From Colimorpha sp045222295 (GTDB lineage Bacteria; Bacteroidota; Bacteroidia; Bacteroidales; P3), in the NCBI GenBank assembly GCA_045222295.1, contig JBGUXP010000015.1, forward strand, positions 62,001-126,000: a stretch of DNA of 64,000 nt. Direction: 5' to 3'. The notes under the pieces are model-generated. The model had not been told where the DNA came from. It saw only the letters and a list, made by a program, of their open reading frames with translations, and did not search any database. This document shows positions 50,945-58,882 of this stretch, piece by piece. How positions within the stretch are numbered: the stretch's first letter is position 1; each line of letters begins with the position of its first letter. Made by a program: the position numbers and the translations under genes.

Positions 50945-52447
50945 ATGGAACTTAAAGGTAAAATATCTCAAATCATTGGAGCCGTAGTGGACGTGACGTT
51001 CCCCGACGGCGAAGCTCTTCCCGACATCTACACCGCCTTGAGCGTGAAACGCCCCGACGGCACAACCATTATCCTCGAATGTCAGCAAGATATTGGAGAG
51101 AACACCATGCGCTGCATCGCCATGGACTCCACCGACGGTCTGGAGCGCGGTATGGAGGTTCTCTCCCTGGGAGGCCCCATCTCAATGCCTGTGGGAGAAA
51201 ACATCAATGGCCGCCTCTTCAACGTTATCGGCGAGACCATCGACGGTATGCCTGCCCCCGAATGCGAGAAGCGCTACAGCATCCACCGCGAGCCCCCGAA
51301 ATTTGAGAACCTTTCCACCTCTCAAGAGATTCTCTACACCGGCATCAAGGTTATCGACCTCATCCAGCCCTTCCTGAAAGGCGGCAAGATTGGCCTCTTT
51401 GGCGGTGCTGGCGTGGGAAAGACCGTGCTTATCCAGGAGCTAATCAACAATATCGCTAAGAAATACTCCGGCATGAGCGTCTTCACTGGTGTCGGCGAGC
51501 GTACACGTGAGGGTAACGACCTGCTGCGCGAGATGATTGAGGCTGGCGTTATCAAGTACGGTGAGGAGTTTAAAAAGAGTATGGAAGAGGGCAGCTGGGA
51601 CCTCAGCAAGATTGACAAGGAGGCCCTAAAAGACTCCAAGTGCACCATGGTCTTCGGCCAGATGAACGAGACCCCCGGTGCCCGTGCCCGTGTGGCACTG
51701 GCAGGCTTGACGCTCGCCGAATACTACCGCGACGGCGACGAGAAGACCGGTGGCCGCGACATCCTGCTCTTCATCGACAATATCTTCCGCTTCACCCAGG
51801 CAGGCTCCGAGGTGTCGGCCCTGCTCGGCCGTATGCCCTCCGCCGTGGGTTACCAGCCCACGCTGGCTACCGAGATGGGTCTGATGCAGGAGCGTATCAC
51901 CTCCACAAAACGCGGCTCCATCACCTCCGTGCAGGCCGTCTACGTGCCTGCCGACGACTTGACGGACCCAGCCCCTGCCACCACCTTCGCCCACCTTGAC
52001 GCTCAGACCGTTCTGAGCCGTAAGATTACCGAACTGGGTATCTACCCCGCTGTCGACCCGCTGGAGTCCACTTCGCGCATCCTCTCGCCCGACGTGGTCG
52101 GCGAAGAGCACTACGAGACCGCCCAGAAGGTGAAGCAGATGCTGCAGCGCTACAACGAGCTGCAGGATATCATCGCCATCCTCGGTATGGAAGAACTCGG
52201 CGAGCAGGACAAGCTCGTCGTCAGCCGTGCTCGCCGCGTGCAGCGCTTCCTCTCACAGCCCTTCTTCGTGGCTGAAGCTTTCACCGGTCTGCAGGGTCGC
52301 TTCGTGAGCATCGAGGACACCATCAAGGGCTTCAACATGATTCTCAGCGGCGACGTGGACTACCTGCCCGAGCAGGCCTTCCTGATGGTCGGTACCATCG
52401 AAGAAGCCATCGAGAAAGGCGAGAAGATTCTGGCCGAAACAAAATAG
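50945..52447 (+). CDS. atpD: ATP synthase F1 subunit beta
   Basis: 500 residues. Walker A GGAGVGKTVL, GERTREGNDL, the catalytic-site DILLFIDNIFRFTQAGSEVS and RMPSAVGYQPTLATEMG are all present. The DELSEED motif of other beta subunits, which contacts the gamma subunit, reads EELGEQD here (ILGMEELGEQDKL). The subunit carries the catalytic sites of F1. In this window only beta and epsilon are present, as in several Bacteroidetes where atpD-atpC is separate from atpBEFHAG. It has its own promoter just downstream of hppA. Confidence 0.96.
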   Translation: MELKGKISQIIGAVVDVTFPDGEALPDIYTALSVKRPDGTTIILECQQDIGENTMRCIAMDSTDGLERGMEVLSLGGPISMPVGENINGRLFNVIGETIDGMPAPECEKRYSIHREPPKFENLSTSQEILYTGIKVIDLIQPFLKGGKIGLFGGAGVGKTVLIQELINNIAKKYSGMSVFTGVGERTREGNDLLREMIEAGVIKYGEEFKKSMEEGSWDLSKIDKEALKDSKCTMVFGQMNETPGARARVALAGLTLAEYYRDGDEKTGGRDILLFIDNIFRFTQAGSEVSALLGRMPSAVGYQPTLATEMGLMQERITSTKRGSITSVQAVYVPADDLTDPAPATTFAHLDAQTVLSRKITELGIYPAVDPLESTSRILSPDVVGEEHYETAQKVKQMLQRYNELQDIIAILGMEELGEQDKLVVSRARRVQRFLSQPFFVAEAFTGLQGRFVSIEDTIKGFNMILSGDVDYLPEQAFLMVGTIEEAIEKGEKILAETK

Positions 52448-52495
52448 CCCATAAGACTTATACGGCCTATTAAACCTATTAGACCCATAAGACCT

Positions 52496-52732
52496 ATGAA
52501 AGTAAAAATATCTAAACCCGACGCTATCCTCTTCGAAGGCGATGCAAAGCTGGTGCAGCTGCCCGGCACTGATGGTTCTTTGGAGATTTTAGAGAATCAC
52601 GCCCCAATCATCTCGGCACTCGCTGTCGGCGACATCCGTATCGTCTTGCCCGACAACACCGAGCAGACCTTCGCCATCCGTGGAGGCGTTATCAAAGGGC
52701 AGCAGAACGACTTAATGATTCTGGTACAATAA
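52496..52732 (+). CDS. atpC: ATP synthase F1 subunit epsilon
   Basis: 78 residues: the N-terminal beta-sandwich only (VKISKPDAILFEGDAKLVQL, GTDGSLEILENHAPIISAL). The C-terminal two-helix domain that inhibits ATP hydrolysis in other bacteria is missing, as is usual for this phylum. It lies 48 bases after atpD, in a gap made of CCTATTAAACC-like simple repeats, and completes the F1 stalk with gamma. Confidence 0.92.
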   Translation: MKVKISKPDAILFEGDAKLVQLPGTDGSLEILENHAPIISALAVGDIRIVLPDNTEQTFAIRGGVIKGQQNDLMILVQ

Positions 52733-52884
52733 AAGGTGAAAGGTGAAAAGTGAAAGATGAAACAATAATTATCAGCAATGCGCTGCTTAATGGTGCCTTT
52801 GTCGACATAACTATCGACAAAGGCATTATTAGTCAAATAAAGCCTCACCATTCTCTCCTTTCACCTCACACCTCTCATCTCATC
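52733..52884. repeat. Inverted repeat with GGTGAAA-type arms at the start of the mtaD-like gene
   Basis: Left arm 52733-52763 (AAGGTGAAAGGTGAAAAGTG and on, containing the ATG at 52750) and right arm 52845-52884 (CTCCTTTCACCTCACACCTC and on) are loosely complementary, 80 bases apart. The right arm is read in frame as HHSLLSPHTSHLIE. Confidence 0.5.
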
Positions 52885-53889
52885 GAGGCCTCCGGCCTCT
52901 CCGTTCTCCCCGGGCTGATGAACATGCACTCGCATGCGCCAATGACCCTCTTCCGTGGCCTCGGCGACGACCAGCCGCTGGATGTCTGGCTCAACGACTA
53001 CATCTGGCCTGCCGAACAGAAACTCTCCGATGAGCTGGTCTACCAAGGCACCCTACAGGCCTGCCACGAGATGCTGGCTTCCGGCACCACAGCCTTCAAC
53101 GACATGTACTTCCACCTTCCTGCAATGGCCCATGCCGTAGAAGACAGCGGCATCAAGGCCCTGCTAGGACTGAATGTCTTTGGTGATGGAGAGGAATTGA
53201 ACGACGGCGACACCATCGACCTAATCAGCCGTCACTCGGCAAATATCAACTACAGCATTGCTCCACACTCGGTCTACACCGTCTCCCAAAAGGGGCTACT
53301 ACGTTGCGCCGATTTCTGCAAAGAACTCGGCCTTCCCATGCACATCCACATGAGCGAGACTCAAAAAGAGGTTGACGACTGTCTGCGTGAGTATGGCTGC
53401 CGTCCTTGGGAATACCTCGACAGACTCGGCATCCTCGACCTTCTGGGACGCAACATCATCGCTGCCCACTGCCTGCACCTCTCAGAGAATGAGATTCGTC
53501 TCATCGGCGACCACCATATCACCTGCGTCCACTGTCCCAACAGCAACCTCAAGCTCGGTAGTGGCTATCGTTTCCCCATGTTGGAGCTCATAGACGCTGG
53601 AGCCAACGTCATGCTGGGAACCGACGGGTCTGCCAGTAGCAACAACCTCGACATGATAGAGGTGATGAAGACGGCCGCCTTGCTACAGAAAGGCTGGCGT
53701 GGCGACCCCTCCGTGGTCCCCGCTTCACAAATACTCTCTCTGGCCACTGGAGGACACACCATCGCCCCAGGCCAACCCGCCTGTCTCTTCCTCTCTACGG
53801 CGAAAAGCCTTTCCGACCTCGTCTATGCCTCTCACGGCGACAGCGTAGTCCTCACTATGGTCGGCGGCAAAATAGTCTACAAAAAATGA
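52750..53889 (+). CDS. mtaD: Amidohydrolase, 5-methylthioadenosine/SAH deaminase-like
   Basis: 379 residues of the amidohydrolase superfamily. Metal ligands: HSH in GLMNMHSHAPMTLFRG, His in MHIHMSETQKE, His in AAHCLHLSEN and Asp in GTDGSASSNN; the combination is that of the MTA/SAH deaminase and chlorohydrolase branch. It would deaminate 5'-methylthioadenosine or S-adenosylhomocysteine; exact substrate not certain. Residues 39-50 (HSLLSPHTSHLI) come from a repeat arm. It lies 17 bases after atpC and overlaps the peptide-binding lipoprotein gene by 4 bases. Confidence 0.88.
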   Translation: MKDETIIISNALLNGAFVDITIDKGIISQIKPHHSLLSPHTSHLIEASGLSVLPGLMNMHSHAPMTLFRGLGDDQPLDVWLNDYIWPAEQKLSDELVYQGTLQACHEMLASGTTAFNDMYFHLPAMAHAVEDSGIKALLGLNVFGDGEELNDGDTIDLISRHSANINYSIAPHSVYTVSQKGLLRCADFCKELGLPMHIHMSETQKEVDDCLREYGCRPWEYLDRLGILDLLGRNIIAAHCLHLSENEIRLIGDHHITCVHCPNSNLKLGSGYRFPMLELIDAGANVMLGTDGSASSNNLDMIEVMKTAALLQKGWRGDPSVVPASQILSLATGGHTIAPGQPACLFLSTAKSLSDLVYASHGDSVVLTMVGGKIVYKK

Positions 53890-55469
53890 AAAGAGCTCTA
53901 TTCTCCCTTTCGGTCCTGTTTCTTGTAGCCTGCTCGGGTAACCTCCACGGAGACAAGATGATATTCCGCTACAACGAAAGTGCCGGCATCGCCACCCTCG
54001 ACCCCGCTTTTGCCAAGGATCAGAGCATCATCTGGCCCTGCCGACAACTCTACAACGGGCTTATCCAGCTAGACACCAATCTGGAGATACGACCCTGCAT
54101 TGCCAAGCGGTGGGAAATATCTTCCAACGGACTCACCTACACCTTTACCCTTCGCAACGATGTATTCTTCCATAAAAACCCACTCTTCGGCACATCCGAC
54201 AGCACACGCCGAGTGACGGCTGAGGATTTCCGCTATAGTTTCAACCGAATTGTCGACCCCGACATAGCATCGCCAGGAGCTTGGATTTTCTCCGATGTTG
54301 AGAACACAGAGGCACCTGACGACACCACCTTCATCGTCCGTCTCAAGGAGCCTTTCGCCCCCTTCCTTTCAATGCTTGGGATGGTCTATTGCTCGGTAGT
54401 GCCGAGAGAGGTTGTGGAACACCACGGCAAGGAGTTCCGCTCGCATCCCTGCGGCACAGGCCCCTTTAAGTTCCAGTACTGGAAAGAAGGCGTGAAACTG
54501 GTGCTGCGGAAAAATCCCGACTATTTTGAGCACGACGAGCAGGATGCTTCCCTGCCCTATCTCGACGCCGTTGCCGTCACCTTCATCGTCGACCGCCAAA
54601 CGGTTTTCCTGGAGTTTGTCAAGGGCAACCTCGACTTCATGAACTCGCTGGATGCAAGCTATAAAGACGAGATTCTCACCCTCGACGGGAAGCTGAAAGA
54701 GAAATATGCCAACCGTATTGACATGGTCTCCACCCCCTACCTCAACACCGAGTATCTAGGTTTCAACATGGAATGCGACAATAGTGTCCTGCATGACCGC
54801 AGGCTCCGTCAGGCTATCAACTACGGCTTCGACCGCAAGAAGATGATGCGCTACTTGCGCAACAATATCGGAGCTCCCGGCATCGGCGGATTCATTCCAA
54901 AAGGGTTGCCGGGCTACAGCAACTGCGGATACTCCTACGACCCTGAACGTGCACGACAACTGATCAACGAGGTGAAGAAGTCCCACGGCCCCCTCCCAAA
55001 ACTTACACTCTCAACCACCTCCAACTATCTGGACCTCTGCAAGTATATCCAACAACAACTGGGGCTTATCGGCCTTGACATCCAGGTCGACGTCAATCCT
55101 CCTGCCGCCCTACGCGAACAGATAGCCCAGGGCAAATGCGACTGGTTCCGCGGCTCATGGGTAGCCGACTATCCCGATGCCGAGAACTACCTCTCGCTCT
55201 TCTACGGACCCAACCGCTCGCCCGCAGGGCCCAACTACACACGCTTTGCCAATGACAAAGTCACAAAGCTATACCTCCAGGCCCGCAGTTGCACCGACCC
55301 GGAACGTCGCACGCAACTCTACCAGACCATCGACAGCCTGGTCATGGAAGAGGCTCCAGTCATGGTGCTCTACTATGACCAAATCCTACACTTCACGCAC
55401 AAGAATGTACAAGGATTGCGTAGCAACGCAATGAATAATCTGGATTTACGCTTCGTCAAAATTCTTTAG
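53886..55469 (+). CDS. Oligopeptide-type ABC transporter substrate-binding lipoprotein
   Basis: 527 residues. Lipoprotein signal FSLSVLFLVAC (Cys16). Family 5 binding-protein features: AGIATLDPAFAKDQSIIWPC, AEDFRYSFNRIVDPDIASPG, GTGPFKFQYWKEGVKLVLRK, LRQAINYGFDRKKMMRYLRN and the C-terminal EEAPVMVLYYDQILHFTHKN. It binds peptides or similar ligands at the outer face of the inner membrane. No permease or ATPase genes adjoin it, so the rest of the transporter must be elsewhere. Its 3' end overlaps the convergent LpxH-like gene by 24 bases. Confidence 0.92.
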   Translation: MKRALFSLSVLFLVACSGNLHGDKMIFRYNESAGIATLDPAFAKDQSIIWPCRQLYNGLIQLDTNLEIRPCIAKRWEISSNGLTYTFTLRNDVFFHKNPLFGTSDSTRRVTAEDFRYSFNRIVDPDIASPGAWIFSDVENTEAPDDTTFIVRLKEPFAPFLSMLGMVYCSVVPREVVEHHGKEFRSHPCGTGPFKFQYWKEGVKLVLRKNPDYFEHDEQDASLPYLDAVAVTFIVDRQTVFLEFVKGNLDFMNSLDASYKDEILTLDGKLKEKYANRIDMVSTPYLNTEYLGFNMECDNSVLHDRRLRQAINYGFDRKKMMRYLRNNIGAPGIGGFIPKGLPGYSNCGYSYDPERARQLINEVKKSHGPLPKLTLSTTSNYLDLCKYIQQQLGLIGLDIQVDVNPPAALREQIAQGKCDWFRGSWVADYPDAENYLSLFYGPNRSPAGPNYTRFANDKVTKLYLQARSCTDPERRTQLYQTIDSLVMEEAPVMVLYYDQILHFTHKNVQGLRSNAMNNLDLRFVKIL

Positions 55470-56252
55470 CTCCACCACCCCCTCGGGGCCATAAACAGCA
55501 TAGTTGCGGTTGTGGAGCCAGTCGCCGACATTGACATAAGTGCAACCATTGCCCAGGTCGCGTGTCAGTGGCGTATGGCGGTGGCCGAAGACACAATAAT
55601 CGAAGTGTTCTTTCTCAAGCCTTTGCTTGCAGTAGATGACAATACCCTCGCGGCCGTCGCCAAGATAGTGCAACATATCGCGCTTGGCATGTTTGCGCTT
55701 GTTTCCATCGCTCCAACGGTGGGCGATGCCAAAGGTAAATGCCGAAGGAAGCATCTTGAAAAGTCTGTGACAGAAGCGGCTGCGGAAGAAGACACGCACA
55801 AAATCGAACCAACGATCCGTATGGCCCAATCCATCACCATGACCGATGAGGAAACGCTTTCCATAGAGCTCCACCTCTACTGGATCATCATGTACAATGG
55901 CTCCGAATTCCTTGGTAAAGTAGTCGAATACCCACATATCATGATTACCAATAAAGAAATGGATTTCGACCCCACTGTCACTCAACTCTGCCAATTTACC
56001 AAGAAGACGCACATGGCCACGCGGAACCAAATAGCGATAGGAAAACCAAAAATCGAAGATATCTCCCAATAGCATGAGAGTCTTGCAATCGCCTTTGATG
56101 TTATCAAGCAAACGGCAGAGCTGCAACTCGCGTTCACGTGAGTTGCAGCCACTGCCGAGGTGTGCATCTGTTATAAAATATACCTTGTCTTTCAACTTAT
56201 CAACTTTTATCTCAGCCAGTTTCGTGGATTCTGCGACGAAGTGCTCTTCCAT
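55446..56252 (-). CDS. lpxH: UDP-2,3-diacylglucosamine hydrolase-like phosphoesterase
   Basis: 268 residues, calcineurin-like phosphoesterase fold. Metal ligands: TDAHLGSG, LLGDIFDFWFSYR, GNHDMWVFDYF, GHGDGLG and GHRHTPL. This set and length match Bacteroidetes LpxH-type enzymes, which make lipid X in lipid A synthesis. The start at 56252 overlaps the 3' end of the EnvC-like gene by 46 bases; codons for KVDKLKDK just before VYFITDAHLG come from a TTGATAAGTTGAAAG simple repeat, so the true start is uncertain. The 3' end overlaps the convergent peptide-binding protein gene by 24 bases. Confidence 0.88.
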   Translation of the reverse strand: MEEHFVAESTKLAEIKVDKLKDKVYFITDAHLGSGCNSRERELQLCRLLDNIKGDCKTLMLLGDIFDFWFSYRYLVPRGHVRLLGKLAELSDSGVEIHFFIGNHDMWVFDYFTKEFGAIVHDDPVEVELYGKRFLIGHGDGLGHTDRWFDFVRVFFRSRFCHRLFKMLPSAFTFGIAHRWSDGNKRKHAKRDMLHYLGDGREGIVIYCKQRLEKEHFDYCVFGHRHTPLTRDLGNGCTYVNVGDWLHNRNYAVYGPEGVVELKNFDEA

Positions 56253-57502
56253 AGTTGGAAGGAGAACTCCGCGCTGCCGTCGCTGTTGGTGTATACCGTT
56301 CCGAGGTTATATCCTGTAGTAACCTTCGTGCCTTCGCTGACCGATACCGAGCCCATGTTGGCATAGACCGTCATGTATTCACCGTGACGGACAATGATAC
56401 CCTTTGTACCGTTGGGGCAAGTGAAGACTCGTGTCACCGTACCGTTAAAGACACACTTCACGGCTGCACCGCCGTTGCATACGAGGTCGATGCCGTTGTT
56501 CATATTCTGTCCCCCGGAGGCATGGGTATAACGGCCATACTCGCGAGAGACCTTCGTGTAGCTTACTGGCCACGGGAGGCGACCCCTGTTGGAAGCGAAG
56601 TCGTTGCTCAGCGCCACTTCGGCGGTGCTGGGAGCCGGGGTTGTGGAAGAAACACTCTTGCCCTTACTGCTCACTGAAACCTCCTTGCTCTTGGCGGCAC
56701 GGGCTTTGGCTATCTCTTCGTTGATGATGCGCTGAATCTGCTGTTGCAGCTCGCGCTTCTGCTTCTCTTTCTTGGCAATCTGCGCCTGCAGGTTCTTCTC
56801 CTGCTGCTTGCTGCTCTTCAGCGACTTCTGCTGAGCCTGCTGCTCATGCGACAACTCGGCCTTCTGCTTGCGGTGCTGCTCCAGAAGGCCTTGCTGCTCG
56901 CGCTGCTGACGCTTCAGCTCAACCCCCACATCATTCAGTTCCTGCTCCTTCTGCTTGATGGCCATCGCCTGACGGTGTCGGTAACGGCTGTAGTCGCGAA
57001 AATACTTCGTGCGAAGGTAGGCGTAGTTGTAACTCTTGGTGTCAAGCACCAAAGCCACTCGGTCCAGGTTGCCCCGCTCGCGGTAGAGGGCTCGCACTAC
57101 CTTGCCGTACTCAAGCTTCATGCTGTCCACCTGACCGCGCATGAGGGCGATACTGTCCTCCGTCTGCGTCATGCGGATATTCAGCAGGTTGAGCTGACCG
57201 TCGAGATTGTTGATAAGTTTTGTGCGCTCGGCAATCTTCTTCTCAAGAATCTTAAGCTGTTGCTGGCCGGCCTTGCTGTTTTTCTTGGCTTTGGCAAGGT
57301 CGTTGTTAAGTTTCTTAATCTCCTGCTCGACCTTCGCCTTGTCGCTCTCCAGCTGCTTCTTGCTCTGGCCATAGGCCAAGGTGAAAGATGAAAGATGAAA
57401 GGTGAAGACCAGGGCATATACAACGATGCGCCAGCCACCTTTAACCTTTAACCTTTCACCCTTAACCTTTGTTCTACCAGTTAAGAATCTTCTTAAAGTC
57501 AT
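56207..57502 (-). CDS. EnvC-like murein hydrolase activator with degenerate LytM domain
   Basis: 431 residues from the Met at 57502 (MTLRRFLTGRTK), which overlaps pfkA by 29 bases; a Met at 57541 is also possible. A signal peptide core YALVFTFHLSSFTLAYG follows a basic stretch. Residues about 50-280 form a long coiled coil (SKKQLESDKAKVEQEIKKL, QQREQQGLLEQHRKQKAELS). The C-terminal LytM/M23 domain lacks zinc ligands: the HxG-D motif reads NNGIDL and the second histidine motif reads RHGEYMTVYANMG without the HxH pair. It should therefore activate amidases rather than cleave peptidoglycan, like EnvC. The N terminus is encoded by an inverted simple repeat. Confidence 0.85.
   Translation of the reverse strand: MTLRRFLTGRTKVKGERLKVKGGWRIVVYALVFTFHLSSFTLAYGQSKKQLESDKAKVEQEIKKLNNDLAKAKKNSKAGQQQLKILEKKIAERTKLINNLDGQLNLLNIRMTQTEDSIALMRGQVDSMKLEYGKVVRALYRERGNLDRVALVLDTKSYNYAYLRTKYFRDYSRYRHRQAMAIKQKEQELNDVGVELKRQQREQQGLLEQHRKQKAELSHEQQAQQKSLKSSKQQEKNLQAQIAKKEKQKRELQQQIQRIINEEIAKARAAKSKEVSVSSKGKSVSSTTPAPSTAEVALSNDFASNRGRLPWPVSYTKVSREYGRYTHASGGQNMNNGIDLVCNGGAAVKCVFNGTVTRVFTCPNGTKGIIVRHGEYMTVYANMGSVSVSEGTKVTTGYNLGTVYTNSDGSAEFSFQLWKSTSSQNPRNWLR
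57379..57470. repeat. Inverted repeat with GGTGAAAG-type arms at the 5' end of the EnvC-like gene
   Basis: Left arm 57379-57407 (AGGTGAAAGATGAAAGATGA and on) and right arm 57436-57470 (CACCTTTAACCTTTAACCTT and on), 28 bases apart. Read on the minus strand the arms encode KVKGERLKVKGG and the signal-peptide core FTFHLSSFTLA. Confidence 0.7.
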
Positions 57503-58703
57503 ATTCTTCGGGGTTGGCCACATACTTCCTCGCTGCTTCATAGTCGGCGGGAGTGATGTAGTCCATGATATCGTTCACATAGGACATCACCTTGTTGCTG
57601 TTCACGTTCACCAGTCTCGGCGGAATCTTGCCCGTCTCCGGATCCTGCAGGTCTTTGAGGTACAGCGGGCTCACGTTGCCTTGCTGGTCGACATACACCA
57701 TGCAGCCCGTGCAACCCTCGTTGAAAAGCGTGTGCACTCCCATGCCCATCAGCGAGCAATAGGTCAGGTCAAAGGCGATAGGCGTATGGCAACGGATCTC
57801 ATAGCCGATCTCCACCGGACGCGTCTTCACCTTCAAGCCAATCTCCTTCGCCTTGCGCTCCAGCAGGTCGTTGAAAATGTGAGCCTTCGACACCTTGCCC
57901 AGTTCCGGATGACCGTGCTCGTCATAACTGAAGTGGATGCCGCTGTTCTTGATCTCCTCGTCGCTCAACGAGTGGAACACACCCTCCGAAATCATCGCGG
58001 CACCGTAGTCGATACCCATCATCTTGCGCTTCACGATACAGGAGATTACCATGTTGATAATCTTCTCTACTGTAATCTCCGTCTTGTTGAAGAACTCGGG
58101 GATGATCACCATCGGATAATGGCAGGCTCCGGCAATGCCTAGCGCCAGATGGCCCGCCGAACGTCCCATGGCGCTCACCACAAACCAGTTCTCGCTCGTC
58201 CGCGCATCCTCCATCACCGCAGTGGCCAGCACACAACCCTGGGCTTTCGCGCTGTTATAGCCGAACGTCGGGCTGCTGTTCGGCAGCGGCAGGTCGTTGT
58301 CAATCGTCTTCGGGACATGGATGTTGGCAATCGGATACTGCTTGTCGGCCAAGAACTTGGCTATACGGTTGGCTGTCGAAGCCGTATCGTCACCACCCAC
58401 AGTGACCAGAAGCTTAATCTCGTTCTCCGTGAAAAGCTTCAAGTTGAAACGCTGCTCGAAATCCTCCGCCGTAGGTTTGAAACGGCTCATCTTGAGAATC
58501 GAGCCGCCCTTGTTGAAAATCTCGTCAGCCGTCAGGAAATCCAGATCCTGCATGCGGGGCTTGTCGCTGAACAGCGCGCTGTAGCCGCCATGAAGACCGA
58601 TGACACGGTAGCCGTCGCGAAGAAAAGTCTTCGCCACCGAGGCCACCACAGTATTCATTCCAGGAGCGGGACCTCCGCCCGTAAGTATTGCTATGCTTTT
58701 CAT
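57474..58703 (-). CDS. pfkA: 6-phosphofructokinase, PPi-type signature
   Basis: 409 residues. The active site reads TVGGDDTAST (103-110) and HVPKTIDNDLPLP (130-138). In ATP-dependent enzymes the first motif has Gly after GGD and the second begins PGTIDND; Asp106 and Lys132 here are the residues that fit pyrophosphate instead of ATP. Other motifs: LTGGGPAPGMN, MGRSAGHLALGIA and EIGYEIRCHTPIAFDLTY. It therefore likely catalyses the reversible PPi-linked phosphorylation of fructose 6-phosphate. With hppA in the same window this points to use of PPi as an energy carrier. It has its own promoter. Confidence 0.93.
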   Translation of the reverse strand: MKSIAILTGGGPAPGMNTVVASVAKTFLRDGYRVIGLHGGYSALFSDKPRMQDLDFLTADEIFNKGGSILKMSRFKPTAEDFEQRFNLKLFTENEIKLLVTVGGDDTASTANRIAKFLADKQYPIANIHVPKTIDNDLPLPNSSPTFGYNSAKAQGCVLATAVMEDARTSENWFVVSAMGRSAGHLALGIAGACHYPMVIIPEFFNKTEITVEKIINMVISCIVKRKMMGIDYGAAMISEGVFHSLSDEEIKNSGIHFSYDEHGHPELGKVSKAHIFNDLLERKAKEIGLKVKTRPVEIGYEIRCHTPIAFDLTYCSLMGMGVHTLFNEGCTGCMVYVDQQGNVSPLYLKDLQDPETGKIPPRLVNVNSNKVMSYVNDIMDYITPADYEAARKYVANPEEYDFKKILNW

Positions 58704-58729
58704 ATATTTTTAAGTATTAAAACAAAATG

Positions 58730-58761
58730 CAAAAATACAGATTTTACCACGAACTGCCAAA
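58730..58761 (-). promoter_or_regulatory. Promoter of pfkA
   Basis: On the minus strand TTTG (58761-58758), 20 bases, TATTTTTG (58737-58730); the leader before the ATG would be about 20 bases. Confidence 0.75.
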
Positions 58762-58845
58762 TTTTTTTTTCAACAGCCAATAACAATCCCTAACCAGACC
58801 GCACTTTTAACATTAATTAAATATAAAGCAGTTGTTTTTTTTTCG

Positions 58846-58853
58846 TATCTTTG
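58846..58853 (+). promoter_or_regulatory. -7 element of the TolC export operon
   Basis: TATCTTTG matches the consensus and lies 29 bases before the start codon at 58883. A T-run precedes it but no TTTG is at the -33 position. Confidence 0.6.
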
Positions 58854-58882
58854 CACCTCGGTTTTTAACATTTGAGAGGAAT

